From contig UZAN01041688.1 in assembly GCA_900618425.1 (NCBI GenBank), positions 34,989 through 55,832 on the forward strand: a stretch of 20,844 bases of DNA. The letters are read 5' to 3'. The notes under the pieces were generated by a model. That model was not told the DNA's origin. It was given only the letters and a program-made list of their open reading frames with translations, and made no database searches. The DNA is from Echinostoma caproni. Its lineage: Eukaryota; Platyhelminthes; Trematoda; Plagiorchiida; Echinostomatidae. Made by a program: the position numbers and the translations under genes. Shown in pieces: positions 10,845 through 19,612 of this stretch. Each line of letters opens with the position of its first letter. Positions within the stretch are counted from its first letter, which is position 1.

Positions 10845-11165
10845 CACCAGGGCGGTGTCAGTAACTTAATTTATTATAAGGCCACAGGGGCACGTATCAC
10901 GATAGGTTTCTGTGAACAGTTCTTGTTTTTATTGGCGAGAGAGAGAGAGAGCTCACTGAGGAGGAAAACTCGTCACGTCCTCAGACTGCGGCCGATTGTC
11001 CACGACCACCTACTCAGTGAAGCTCTGACCGCCTATGATGTCTGCCATGATCTATCTTGCTCTTCACTCATTCGTGACCTGCTGTGTACCGCTCCGTTGA
11101 CTTGCAGTGCTCTGTGTTCTCCAGAGTGTATTGGTGGCGGCTTGTTCTCCAGAATTACTGATTAA
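10845..11165 (+). other. Unassigned open frame behind an acceptor-like site
   Basis: A pyrimidine-rich run (10808-10840) ends in TCCTACAG, with AG at 10841-10842, which looks like a good 3' splice site. From 10845 the frame is open for 106 codons to a TAA at 11163-11165. The same frame is closed by a stop at 10797-10799, so there is no upstream start. The predicted peptide is cysteine-rich near its end (several Cys among SCSSLIRDLLC, TCSALCSPEC) and includes an Arg/Glu run made by the GA microsatellite. I recognise no family. It could be a terminal exon of an unknown plus-strand gene or simply a chance open frame. Confidence 0.15.
10937..10951. repeat. (GA)n microsatellite
   Basis: Fifteen alternating G/A bases. 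Confidence 0.9.
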
Positions 11166-11669
11166 CTCATTAATGTTTAGTTAGTAGACTTTCAAACAAC
11201 AAAAACGACAACTATCTATACCGGTTTTCCGTGTCATACGCAATAGCTACTATTTCGAGTAGATTTTTGTTGTTACTTCATGACTAACTCATGTGGCCAT
11301 ACACTCACTGTTAGATGGCATGAGTAACATAGCTCGCGCGTGAGAAACGAGTTACCGGTCAGCAAACGCAGGTAGTTGCACTTGGCCCAGAACGACACGC
11401 ACACACTGGCACTTTTATGTAAGCAGAGTGAATATGCATAGGGTATCTGTCCGACCGTTTTAACGGGAAATAGAGAATTTAAGCACCGTTTAAGGAGATA
11501 AACATCCGGCTCAGGTTTTGTGGGTTTTTTTGCACAAGGTTATACAAACGCATACACGATTCCGGTAAATGCCCTGGCTCTACCGACTGAAATTGATAAT
11601 CCCTGGATGAAACTGAACGAAAGCGGTCAAAATAGGATTCAAGATTAGGTAAACGAACAAACAACTCAC

Positions 11670-11675
11670 ATCGCG
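11670..11675 (-). other. 5' splice donor of the eh1 exon (exonic side)
   Basis: The last six exon bases are CGCGAT, followed on the minus strand by GTGAGT (11664-11669), a near-perfect metazoan donor. It cuts between codons, and the loss of protein-like composition beyond it supports its use. Confidence 0.7.
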
Positions 11676-12653
11676 AATCACAGAACTCCAGGGAATCCGT
11701 GTCGACTGTGCTGTCGTTTGATGCCCCGTATCTGTCCGGACCAAGGCCGCCGCGGCCACCACGGCTGCCGCCGCTGCAGCTGCTGCGGCAGCCGCTCCAT
11801 TAGTGGGTTGCGTGGAGGAAGGACACGAAGAGGGAGAAGTTGACGACGCTGTCGATGATGCGGTAAGCACGTCCAATGCACGCAACAAGTCCTGTTCCAT
11901 TCGAGAGGTGATACTTCGGGATACGGCAGGTGACGGACCAGGTGGAGCAGGCGGTTGCATTTGTGTGCCCACAAACTGTGAAGAAGTTGGGACTGAAGAG
12001 GATGTGGTCGGCCGGCCAGAATCCCACGATGATGCATCTTCTTCATCATCTGGCTCTCGATCCGCGTCCACCAATAAATTGCTCAATCCATTCACCGAAG
12101 AACGAAATGCCAAAAATCGTGATGACAACGTCGGTCTAGCTGATTCACACGAGGATGTGGAATCCGGCCAAGTTGGCGATTCAACAAAGGTGTTGACCTG
12201 TTGATTGAGCCCGTTCCCCGACAAGGACAAATCGCAAGGAGTGTCCGGATCATCAGCCGGACTGTCTGTATCCCAGTAGGAAAGTCCGGAAGATCCGGGT
12301 AAGGAAGAGGACAAAGTGGACTCGGGCGGTGGTGGTGCGGATGGTGGTAGTGGTCGTAACGTCAACGGTTGTAGTGATGATATTTGTGATGGTGGTGGAT
12401 GAGGTGATGCTGGCGGTGCCAGTCTATCTAGGACCGGGATTGTGGGCGGTTGAGTCATTGCCGAACAGGATTCGTTCAATATTGTTTGAATGCCAAATTT
12501 CAATGTTCCCGTTTGATTAAATTTCGTAGAGTTCTGGTTAAGTTGCTGAAGTGCAGCATGCTCGCGGTCGGCCAGAATAGATGAGAGAGTAGCGCCAGTG
12601 GTGCACGGCAAATCAAGCTGTTCACCTTTTGTTTTACACTGTGCAGACTGCAT
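11670..12653 (-). CDS. N-terminal exon of a probable homeobox-type transcription factor (eh1 motif), partial
   Basis: An exon of 328 codons from ATG at 12651-12653 (in-frame TGA five codons upstream) to a splice donor. The minus strand reads GAT|GTGAGT, so the exon ends at 11670 in phase 0 after residue 328. The frame stays open into the intron for 29 more codons, which are not counted. Residues 51-60, LKFGIQTILN (12474-12503), fit an engrailed-homology-1 (eh1) motif, which binds Groucho/TLE co-repressors. The closest matches I know are FGIDQILN of Tlx/Hox11 and LKFGVNAIL of Dbx. Residues 70-125 are Pro/Ser-rich and 195-211 acidic. Residues 287-303 are poly-alanine broken by two valines. IPW lies at 320-322, near the donor, loosely like the FPW motif ahead of the Tlx homeodomain. 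A homeodomain should follow in a later exon but is not seen in this window. A nuclear repressor of development is inferred; forkhead or zinc-finger proteins also carry eh1. The exon may start further upstream if there is a 5' exon. Confidence 0.6.
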
Positions 12654-12790
12654 GATTGAGCAGCTTCAATGGGAATCGAATTCACTCCCACACTAGTGCT
12701 TTTACGACATATGAATACGACTCACAGTTTCTAACTGACCGACCTACTGTGAATATTGTTTTATTTATTTTGAATGGACCGAGCATGTTT

Positions 12791-12873
12791 GCGCGCGTGC
12801 GCCTGTGTGCAACGCACACACCAATGTGTGTATGGGTGCGAGCGTGTCCATGTGTGTGTGCGCGCACACGCAC
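12791..12873. repeat. Alternating GC/GT/CA tract with a perfect 14-base palindrome
   Basis: Imperfect purine-pyrimidine alternation. GTGTGCGCGCACAC at 12856-12869 is its own reverse complement. Such tracts can adopt Z-DNA or cruciform structure; that is general knowledge, not shown here. Confidence 0.75.
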
Positions 12874-13039
12874 TTGCCTGTGAAGTCTCTGCAATCATGG
12901 ATACCATCCGTTCCTATGCTTAAAACATGATCATTTATCAACCTATTCTAAGTCAGGCATACACACAAGCGCGCGCACACACACGTGAAACCGGCATTCA
13001 CGTAGACTAGGGTAAGCTGGGCGTTCTCCTGCACACATA

Positions 13040-13064
13040 CACACACACACACTGTGTGTGTGTG
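13040..13064. repeat. (CA)6-C-(TG)6 perfect inverted repeat
   Basis: The arm CACACACACACA (13040-13051) and the arm TGTGTGTGTGTG (13053-13064) are exact reverse complements separated by one base. It is a simple-sequence palindrome. Confidence 0.9.
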
Positions 13065-13136
13065 GGTACTTCGCAGTCGCTCACGTGCAAGAATGAGTAC
13101 GAAGTAAGTGCGTGCTTGCATGCTCATTTTGACTGT

Positions 13137-13800
13137 TCATTCCTTGCGGAATTCCTCCTCGCCCTCTTTATCAGTGTCGACTGGTAAGAGCGCTATTGGA
13201 CGAGAATCATGAAAAATGTCGATAAATGGCAGTTCGTCGCCAAAAAAACAACTTTCTCTGCGCATTCGTTGATGTCTCAATCTTCCTTCTGTCACTACAA
13301 CACCAATGCATTCAAAGGGGTCATGCAGAGCCATGTGTACAATGAAGATGTTAGATCACAGTGGTGGGGGCAGCAGCGATGGTGACGGTGTGACTTAGCA
13401 GCCATGAGCCAGAGGNAGAGGCCGAGTCAACGCGGCGGCAGTGGGGGGGGGAGGGGTGGTAGAAGCCAGCAACGGCGGAACAACAATTTCCTCCACCCCA
13501 ACCTCGTCTGACTTTTCTCACCATCATTCGTCCCTCTGATGTGACCGAAATGCCGATTGGTTCCCCAGGTTGTACATAGTTGTTCACACCCAACCTAATC
13601 GACCAATCAGAGTTTAATATTTTAACCTTGGAACATTTCAACCATCCGGGCTTGATCAACGCATATGGTATATGAAATGGGCTTGAACGACGGTTGGCCC
13701 CCGACTCATCTGGCTGCTCATTATGTTTCACCGCCTGTATGTGGCGACATATCATGCACACCCGATGGTGTACTTGCAATCGGCAACGAATTCCACTTTC
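13137..13800. other. GC-rich stretch with CCAAT boxes; possible promoter or unrecognised coding
   Basis: Minus-strand frames of 65 residues (13137-13334) and 142 residues (13351-13779) are open but contain no motif I know; the second crosses an N at 13416 and a G-run. A CCAAT box sits on the minus strand at 13556-13560 and another on the plus strand at 13603-13607, only 43 bases apart. Together with high GC and CpG content around 13380-13450 this suggests a promoter, perhaps of the gene whose exon is at 11670-12653, about 0.9 kb downstream on the minus strand. It is equally possible that one of the open frames is a 5' exon. Confidence 0.3.
13443..13456. repeat. G-run (nine G, A, four G)
   Basis: A homopurine run on the plus strand close to GGTGGTGGGGG at about 13360. 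It may slip in sequencing; the nearby N at 13416 fits poor assembly here. Confidence 0.8.
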
Positions 13801-16390
13801 TTCAACAGAAAGTATAAGTTAACCACCACCATGTAATCAGCGATTTCCTTTTCACCGTCGAACGCGACTGTCAGCGGTTAGTGAACAAAACCCCATAGAG
13901 TCTGATCGATTTCGGACCCCTTTGTTAGATTACTCTCTCTCTCTTTCGGCCATTCTTGAGCAGCCTGGAGAGGTGTATACCTTGGTGAAAGCAAACAGCC
14001 GTCACATTGGATAAGTGCGCTGGCACCGTTGAATTGACGTTTTGTGTATTCATCAAAGCGTTTGGTGGACTCAAACACATTTTTAGTACTCTTCTCTTTC
14101 CTATGTGTTGCATACTCTTCTGAAATTTTCTCCGTTAGGAATATAGTTGATTCTTACAATGATTGAAATTTCGCCTTTTATATTAATAATTTTGGAGATT
14201 TTTTTGGTGGCACTGTCGTGTATTTACAATTTAGGTTGATGTGATACATTTTCTCGATTTCCTTTCTTCGATGTCCTGAAGAACATTTTCTCCCGATCTG
14301 TGCTCTCTATCTCTCCCCCACTTTTACACTAGGTACATCAAACGCATCATTCAGTCTGGTTCCCCTGATCGCGGCACGCCTGATAACCACGTTATTTTCC
14401 CCTGATTTTCTCTTGTTGAAAATATGCTTTGAAAGGGTTTACATACGGTACTCCTTGTGATAGATATAGAAATACTGAACCACTAAAATGTTAAGTATAA
14501 ACTTGTGATTGAATAATTGTTTCCCACCTTATCTCCGCACTTTAAAACTGAGGAATTTTACTCTTCTATTCACTTTTCTGAAGCATTTTTCTCACATGCT
14601 ACGGTGTAGGGATTTCTGTCTTCTTTGATTTACTGGTATGTAAGCTGTTTTATGTCTGCTACTGAATGATTGCTCCCTTCAGACAATGGTTGCACATCAG
14701 GTTTGCCAAATCTCTGTCGAACCCTTGCATTTGATCTAAATCCAAATCACGGCCAGAGGGTACCAGCATTTATTTGCAGGAACGGTCTGTGCATGTGCGC
14801 ACCTTGTTCGTATTTTGTCTGTTATCAGGCATTATCGGTTTGGAAGATAGGCCTTGAGCAAGATTGTTTACTTTGTACCTGAGTTTTTCAGTCACCATGA
14901 AGGAGAATTTTCTATCATTTTTACTGTTCTATTGGACAATTTCATGAATTAATAAACGTTCTTCCTATGAACGTATACTAGACCTTATCAAGGCATTGAC
15001 TGTATCAAAAGGCTAAGTAGCAAACTTGCTTCATTGGTGAAGCAAACACGATGGTATCTGGCCAGACAACATCATTCAAATACTGTTCTCAGTTGATTAG
15101 ATGGAAGGTTAGATGACAAATGATCAGATCGGTTGTTGTCGCCTCGTAGATTTCAATGTACGGTATGCGTTATGCAAAGGTGTAGGCCACGTTCGTGCTT
15201 GAATTTCACTTGCCTTTCAAATACACAAGCCAATTACACAGGTAAGAGTGAGAGAGGATGGTAGTGAAATGAACTATTAGGTTAAATTACCATCGCCATA
15301 CTAACTATTGTGGTGGGTAAATTTGCTATTGTTTGAGTTGACATCACACCTGACCTAGTAGGGCCTCACTCGGGGTTTCGATTCCCGGTTTCTATGACTG
15401 ACCAACAGGTCCTTATAATCACAAGGTGAACCCTGTCTACTGTTTACCACACAACAACCTAGAGCATAAACAGCCCTCTGTAGAGTGCGTAACTCTAGGG
15501 TTGTTGATATTTTACTCACAATCGTAGACAGTCGATCATGCATTCTCTCACGATCTGACAGTCATGCTTTATTTGATCAAGCGAGATTCATAAAACAGAG
15601 CCAATCGAGTCAGGGAATAGTTTATTATGTAAATCCGATGGGAACAATATACGGGAAAAGAGAGTAATTTTCCAGATCTATCTAAAACCCAATTCGCCAG
15701 TGTGCTGTTACCATTGCATATTCAATGGATTCATTTTCATTTCTGCGGGCCCTCGCTCTTGACGTGTAGGGTTCCAGTTTACTGGTTTTCGATCCAGCCG
15801 TGGCCGAACTCGGGAATTATGTCTGAGAGGGAGCGGTTAATTGACAAGACTCGTGAATGCATTACTGCGGTGCAGTACTGCACTGTTCTTAGACGCGTCT
15901 TAAATCGAATGTCACATACTCCAAGAGGGCTACTAGTTCTACTACTGAATTTTGCTGTGTTGCGGCAACTTGACTGTTATCAAAGCATGTGTTATGTTCT
16001 CAGTTAGTCATCAGAATACTCAGAGTGCATCAAAACCCAAATTCCAGGTTTTATTTTAGTTATTTTTTTTAATACGACCATCTCCTGTTCGAGGATAAGT
16101 CGGATTCTTGGATATCTTGGATAACTGTACCTACCCATACGCTGTGATCTGCTCACCGGGAAATCCAGCTGTGGTGCCAGTCACGTACTCCAAAGATCAA
16201 CTGGAGACCAGGGGTATCCGTAACCGATTTGATTATACTACCCATTTCTTCAGTTGACCTCCCAGGGGGACAGTTGCAATGCGAAAAAGGTGACGGCGAT
16301 TGAATTTCAATTGTGAGTTCAGCTTCTGACCGCAGGAGGATAGGAGCCAACCACTGCACACGACAAAGTGATCAAACCACTTGATACATA
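13801..16390. other. Intergenic stretch, no recognised gene
   Basis: About 2.6 kb without a supported gene. Short frames near 13878-14078 (-), 14670-14882 (+), 15355-15543 (-), 15702-16007 (+) and 16153-16359 (-) have no known motifs. A B-box-like sequence (GGTTTCGATTCCC) lies near 15375-15387 on the plus strand and may be a decayed SINE head. Confidence 0.5.
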
Positions 16391-16708
16391 TGACGCACGT
16401 CTGAGGCCAGACTGTTTACCAAATAAATCATAGTACAATAATCTTTCTGAAAAAGGAAGACGTTCCATGATTTGCATGTGAGCTGAATACTACCAGGTTA
16501 CTCAAGACAAGACAGGTGAAGTATCTTAGGGAGCTCACAACCGGGGTGGTGTGTGAAAACCGCATTCCATTGGGGACCGGTGTCCACTTCATCAGATCAT
16601 ACGCCCTTTGGACAGGGTCAAACTTCCAAATTGCCCAATACACCCAGATGCCCGATCGAGCTGGTGGCCACTAGCACAACCGTGAAGACGGTCCGAACGA
16701 CGCCTCGA
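16391..16708 (+). repeat. Interspersed repeat R, copy 1
   Basis: This segment aligns with 19613-19975 in the same orientation. Shared landmarks include CCAAATAAATCAT, GTGTGTGAAAACCGC, CCGGTGTCCA, TTCATCAGATCA, GACAGGGTCAAAC versus GAACAGGGTCAAAC, GCCCAATACACC and CGCCTCG. Copy 1 lacks about 40 bases present in copy 2, between CACAACCGG and GGTGTGTGAAAACC. No protein is encoded. Copy 1 ends about 40 bases from the truncated 3' side of the LINE at 16746. I do not know a family name; orientation is given only relative to copy 2. Confidence 0.85.
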
Positions 16709-16745
16709 TAAACTTGCAGCTTCGTGTGGAAGCATATTTCACTGC

Positions 16746-17940
16746 TTAGCCACGGTGGCTTGTAAAGTTGGCTGAATGCCCTCCTGGTGCACAATCGACA
16801 AGCTTGACTCCGTCTCTGCCTTGACAGTTTGGTTGTATGGTAGAGCCCGAGTAATTGATTTCTTGTATCTGTTCCAATGTTTCATCTTTGACGTGGATGG
16901 ACTGAGGTGGATCTGGGGACTTAGTAAAGAAATTCAATTTTGAGGCGTCCTTCTCCATACCGACAACCTCAGCTTCACATTCAACGCGGTCAAGTATTAC
17001 GTGTAAATTGTCAAGTTTGTCTCACAAAATGACAATGGTCTGTAAATTTAAGGGCAGTTATTAGGTTTCTTGAACGATTTGAATTTCCTGAAAATGGGTA
17101 AGAGCACAACGCATTCCTGACTCTATGTCGTCGTTTAATAGGACTGTTGATAGGAGACTGTCCTGACAGAGAACCGAGACAAGCGAAAATTCCGTCTAAT
17201 CTTTCCCCAGGCTCGAACGCGTAATTGCGTTACACAATAATATGAGCTCATTAGCTGTATGTACTTCTCAGGCATTCCATCGGTACGCTCCAAAGTGACT
17301 GTTTACTGACAGAGTCAAACACCATTCAAAAATCAATGATGCAAGCTGTTGGCTGTCGGAGTTTGTACTTATGTGCTAGGATTCGCAGTAGAGTGACGAT
17401 CTTCCCGGTACAACCCTTCCCTCGGTGAACACTACACTGGCTCGGACGTGTTTTTGTGTTAAAATCAGTGTTAAAGCGGTTGAGCAAAAATGGTTGTGAA
17501 AACCTTGGGCACCATATCAATGAGGTTGATGTACCTGTACTTCAGGCGGATAGTTTTATCGCCCTTTTTAGATATGAAAGTAAAATCGATGTTTCCCAGA
17601 AGTTCTTTGAAAACTTCACTATCCCAGACTTGACGAAATCGCGTGATTACTAGATCTAGTACAGTGAGCAAACATACTTTGGGGACTTCAAGCGGGATAC
17701 CGTGCGCACAACAAAAGACTTCTGGTTTTTCATCATCATTATAGTAGCAGCACTTTCCTATCTGTTAGGTGGGTTCCGGTCAAGTTCATCTTGCTTTGTA
17801 GTGATTGACGGTATTATATAGCTCTGTCGAAAGCGAGAGCGGTTAAGCTGTTGATAGAAGTGTTCGATCCATCTTCGGAGTTTCCCAGCCGCACGAAAAT
17901 CCATCATGTCCCCGAATAATGCCAATGCTCGTACGCGGTC
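16746..17940 (-). pseudogene. LINE, frameshifted reverse transcriptase (RTE-like)
   Basis: Minus strand, read downward. KLRRWIEHFYQQLN (about 17842-17885) precedes the RT. Next come VITRFRQVWDSEVF (about 17600-17650), KKGDKTIRLKYRYINLIDMV (about 17515-17575), then after a frameshift LNRFNTDFNTKTRPSQC and GKGCTGKIVTLLRIL (about 17370-17480). CIIDF is interrupted by a stop (17325-17327) before MVFDSVSKQSLW, the motif A aspartate region (about 17295-17325). Downstream, SSYYCVTQLRVRAWGKI (about 17210-17260) follows, then a poorly matching stretch where the catalytic YADD should be. The last recognisable block is SIHVKDETLEQIQEINYSGS with QGRDG (about 16800-16895). Many frameshifts and stops make it dead and older than the copy at 5505-6410. 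The 3' end is missing. Subfamily appears different from that copy, but this is not certain. Confidence 0.8.
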
Positions 17941-18040
17941 GCTTATTTAGTAAGTTTGCACCGGCCTTATTTACGGCTACTCACCAGGCTGACGGCCGTT
18001 CCCCTATCTGCCATCTGGAAACGCATCAGGTAACATGCGG

Positions 18041-18070
18041 TTCCTGGTAGTTCCTGGTAGTTCCTGGTAG
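18041..18070. repeat. Three perfect tandem copies of TTCCTGGTAG
   Basis: The 10-base unit occurs three times with no mismatch. It lies about 100 bases beyond the upstream end of the LINE at 16746-17940. Confidence 0.95.
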
Positions 18071-19412
18071 ATGAACCAAATGTGTACACCAGATGAATGA
18101 CAATAAGCACGAATTCGATCGTGTGCTTCTATAGATGAACTTTATGTAACAATCCTGTCCGGACTAATATAGCAGCCAACTGCTTTATAGATCAAGACTA
18201 CCCCTTATTTTGTTCATGTAATTTGTTGTGAATAAGACAATTGAATTTCGTTAAGAATAATTTTGAATGTATTATTATCTAGACACATCAATTGCTCCAT
18301 GATTTTATAAATTCTGGTGCGCTATTTTCAGTGTGATCGAAAAGTATGGGAATTTCTGTTCCATCGATTTGTTTTGAGGTTGCGACCGCTATGAAGATTA
18401 TTTTAATTTTTCACGATATGATCGGATCCTGATTAACTCAAACATCATTAGAATTAGTGTTTCTGGTAACCCGACCCACCGCGAGAGACCGCCAGTCGAT
18501 TGGGTAAACGCTACAGTTTCCGGACGACGAACCACTGGTTAATAGTATTAACCAATCAGAAGCCATGTGATTCAAGCAGATGCTAGGTGACGATGAAAAT
18601 CCAATTAGGCGATTGTTTGTGATTTGTTCAGCCAATGAAATTCCTTTGAACATATTATTTAATTCAAATGATTTCTTCTGGGTATTGTTGACTGCGGACA
18701 TCGAACGAATAACACGTCGACTAATAGCACGATTTATCATTCCCGATTCATGTCTACTCCCATTAGAACAATACTCTGATTATTTCTGTTGTCAGTTGAT
18801 GTCACACACACGAAGACAAGTTGCGATAAAGTATCAAGTGAAAATTTGATTGCCAATATATCATGGAATCATGTGACGTATGACAAATGCTCACAAGCTG
18901 AAAGGATAATTTTCTCCTGAAACGGATCAAACCCGTAATCCTTTACCGTTTAATGGATTTAAGTGATCTACCAGTGATCTACCACTTACAAATTATCAAT
19001 TTATCTGATATTTAAACAATCGAATAGTGCTTAAGGGCTACAGAGTGCCCCAAAGGCTTTCAGTCGGAAACTGCTAAAATTTTCACTGATACCTCGGATA
19101 CCATATATCCTGCTATTCTGCCCCGACAACTAGTATAAAATTAAGTGATTCCTGTTGTTTTTAACAAAGGCAAACCTCTGCAACCTCATTGGATCGGCCT
19201 CTTTGAAAATTTACACTGATTCCTAATTGAATTTGTGAATATCTCGAGAATTTTCCTGTATTATCCTAATGTCTGCTTTTTTACTCAGCTCTCATATGAG
19301 TCTCATTTCTTGAAAGCCCGTTGTTTCTTCGCATGCAAATACAGATTTTATGTGCTTGAATTGTATCAAAGATGGGTTGCACCGTATTGGGTAAATGGAA
19401 AATGAAAAACGG
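18071..19412. other. Intergenic stretch, no recognised gene
   Basis: Opposed open frames at 18438-18740 (-) and 18580-18849 (+) overlap and have no known motif. CCAAT occurs at 18552-18556 and 18632-18636. An 11-base unit AGTGATCTACC is duplicated at 18962-18983. Nothing else is recognised. Confidence 0.5.
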
Positions 19413-19474
19413 CCTGGTGAGCTGACCGGTGAGTAGCGTGGGTAGCGTGCTTGCTTCCTGCCTGTGAGGTCCCG

Positions 19475-19484
19475 GGTTCGATCC
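19475..19484 (+). promoter_or_regulatory. RNA polymerase III internal promoter B box
   Basis: GGTTCGATCC matches the B-box consensus. It would recruit TFIIIC to transcribe the SINE and its ribozyme. Whether this copy is still transcribed is unknown. Confidence 0.65.
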
Positions 19485-19504
19485 CCAGTTGGGTCGATGG
19501 TTTC

Positions 19505-19549
19505 GCACCGCTGATGAGACCCAACCAGGTCAAAACAGCTGTCCAGTGC
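19505..19549 (+). ncRNA. Hammerhead ribozyme, type I, probably inactivated
   Basis: Core elements in order: stem I 5' strand GCACCG (19505-19510); CTGATGA (19511-19517); stem II GACC (19518-19521), loop CAACCA (19522-19527), GGTC (19528-19531); AAAA (19532-19535) where the consensus is GAAA; a tiny stem III in CAGCTG (19536-19541); TC with cleavage expected after C19543; stem I 3' strand CAGTGC (19544-19549). Stem II and its loop differ from the Schistosoma Smα1 ribozyme, as I recall it, by only a few bases. Two changes break it: G to A at 19532 (an essential core G) and A at 19545, which mismatches C19509 in stem I. Both would be CpG before change. The two-base-pair stem III suggests activity as a dimer, known for short-stem-III hammerheads. 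Loss of the core G should abolish cleavage. Confidence 0.8.
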
Positions 19550-19612
19550 TTTGTAGCTTTTCAGTTTGCTCTTTATTTACTCTATACACGGCGAATTTAT
19601 TTATTTATTTTT

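Larger units (their letters stand above)
9181..11669. other. Stretch without recognised gene; presumed intron/flank of the exon at 11670
   Basis: If the exon at 11670-12653 is real, this minus-strand downstream sequence is its first intron, at least in part. No homeodomain exon (a tryptophan-phenylalanine-x-asparagine-arginine-arginine block) was found here on the minus strand. Contents: a CT microsatellite (10390-10403), a GA microsatellite (10937-10951), an unassigned plus-strand frame at 10485-10769 of 94 residues, and an open frame after a splice-acceptor-like site at 10841-10842. Confidence 0.45.
12654..13136. other. Upstream flank of the eh1 exon with alternating purine-pyrimidine tracts
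   Basis: No coding evidence. The stretch is dominated by GT/CA and GC alternation at about 12791-12882, 12960-12985 and 13031-13066. It lies immediately 5' of the exon on the minus strand, so it is probably 5' UTR, promoter or a 5' intron. No clear TATA box or initiator was found. Confidence 0.5.
19413..19608 (+). mobile_element. tRNA-derived SINE carrying a hammerhead ribozyme
   Basis: The head resembles a tRNA gene: an A-box-like GTAGCGTGGGTAGCG near 19433-19447, and the B box GGTTCGATCC at 19475-19484, at tRNA-like spacing (about 42 bases). The T-stem would pair except that CCCGG has become CCCAG. A hammerhead follows at 19505-19549. The element then runs through GCTTTTCAGTTTGCTC to a tail of (ATTT)n near 19592-19608. 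This order, polymerase III head then hammerhead, is that of the Smα SINE of Schistosoma. The length of roughly 195 bases is my estimate; target-site duplications were not found. RNA polymerase III would read the plus strand. The adjoining repeat R begins right after the tail. Confidence 0.7.

Noticed and set aside
10390..10951. CT and GA runs as terminal inverted repeats of a transposon
   Set aside because: Complementarity stops at the simple-sequence runs themselves; no target duplication or transposase.
11580..11669. Extension of the eh1 exon past the donor
   Set aside because: GTGAGT at 11664-11669 is a strong donor and the 29 codons beyond have no protein character.
11678..12049. Minus-strand 123-residue frame in another phase
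   Set aside because: Out-of-phase shadow of the same exon; rich in His, Arg, Gln from shifted Ala/Ser/Pro codons.
11803..12204. Plus-strand frame of 133 residues over the eh1 exon
   Set aside because: Antisense shadow of the minus-strand exon; acidic and low-complexity only because the exon is Ser/Pro-rich.
16586..16600. CTGATGA on the minus strand in repeat R copy 1 (also about 19848-19858 in copy 2), possible second hammerhead
   Set aside because: No GAAA follows a stem II at either copy, and the flanks do not form stems I and III.
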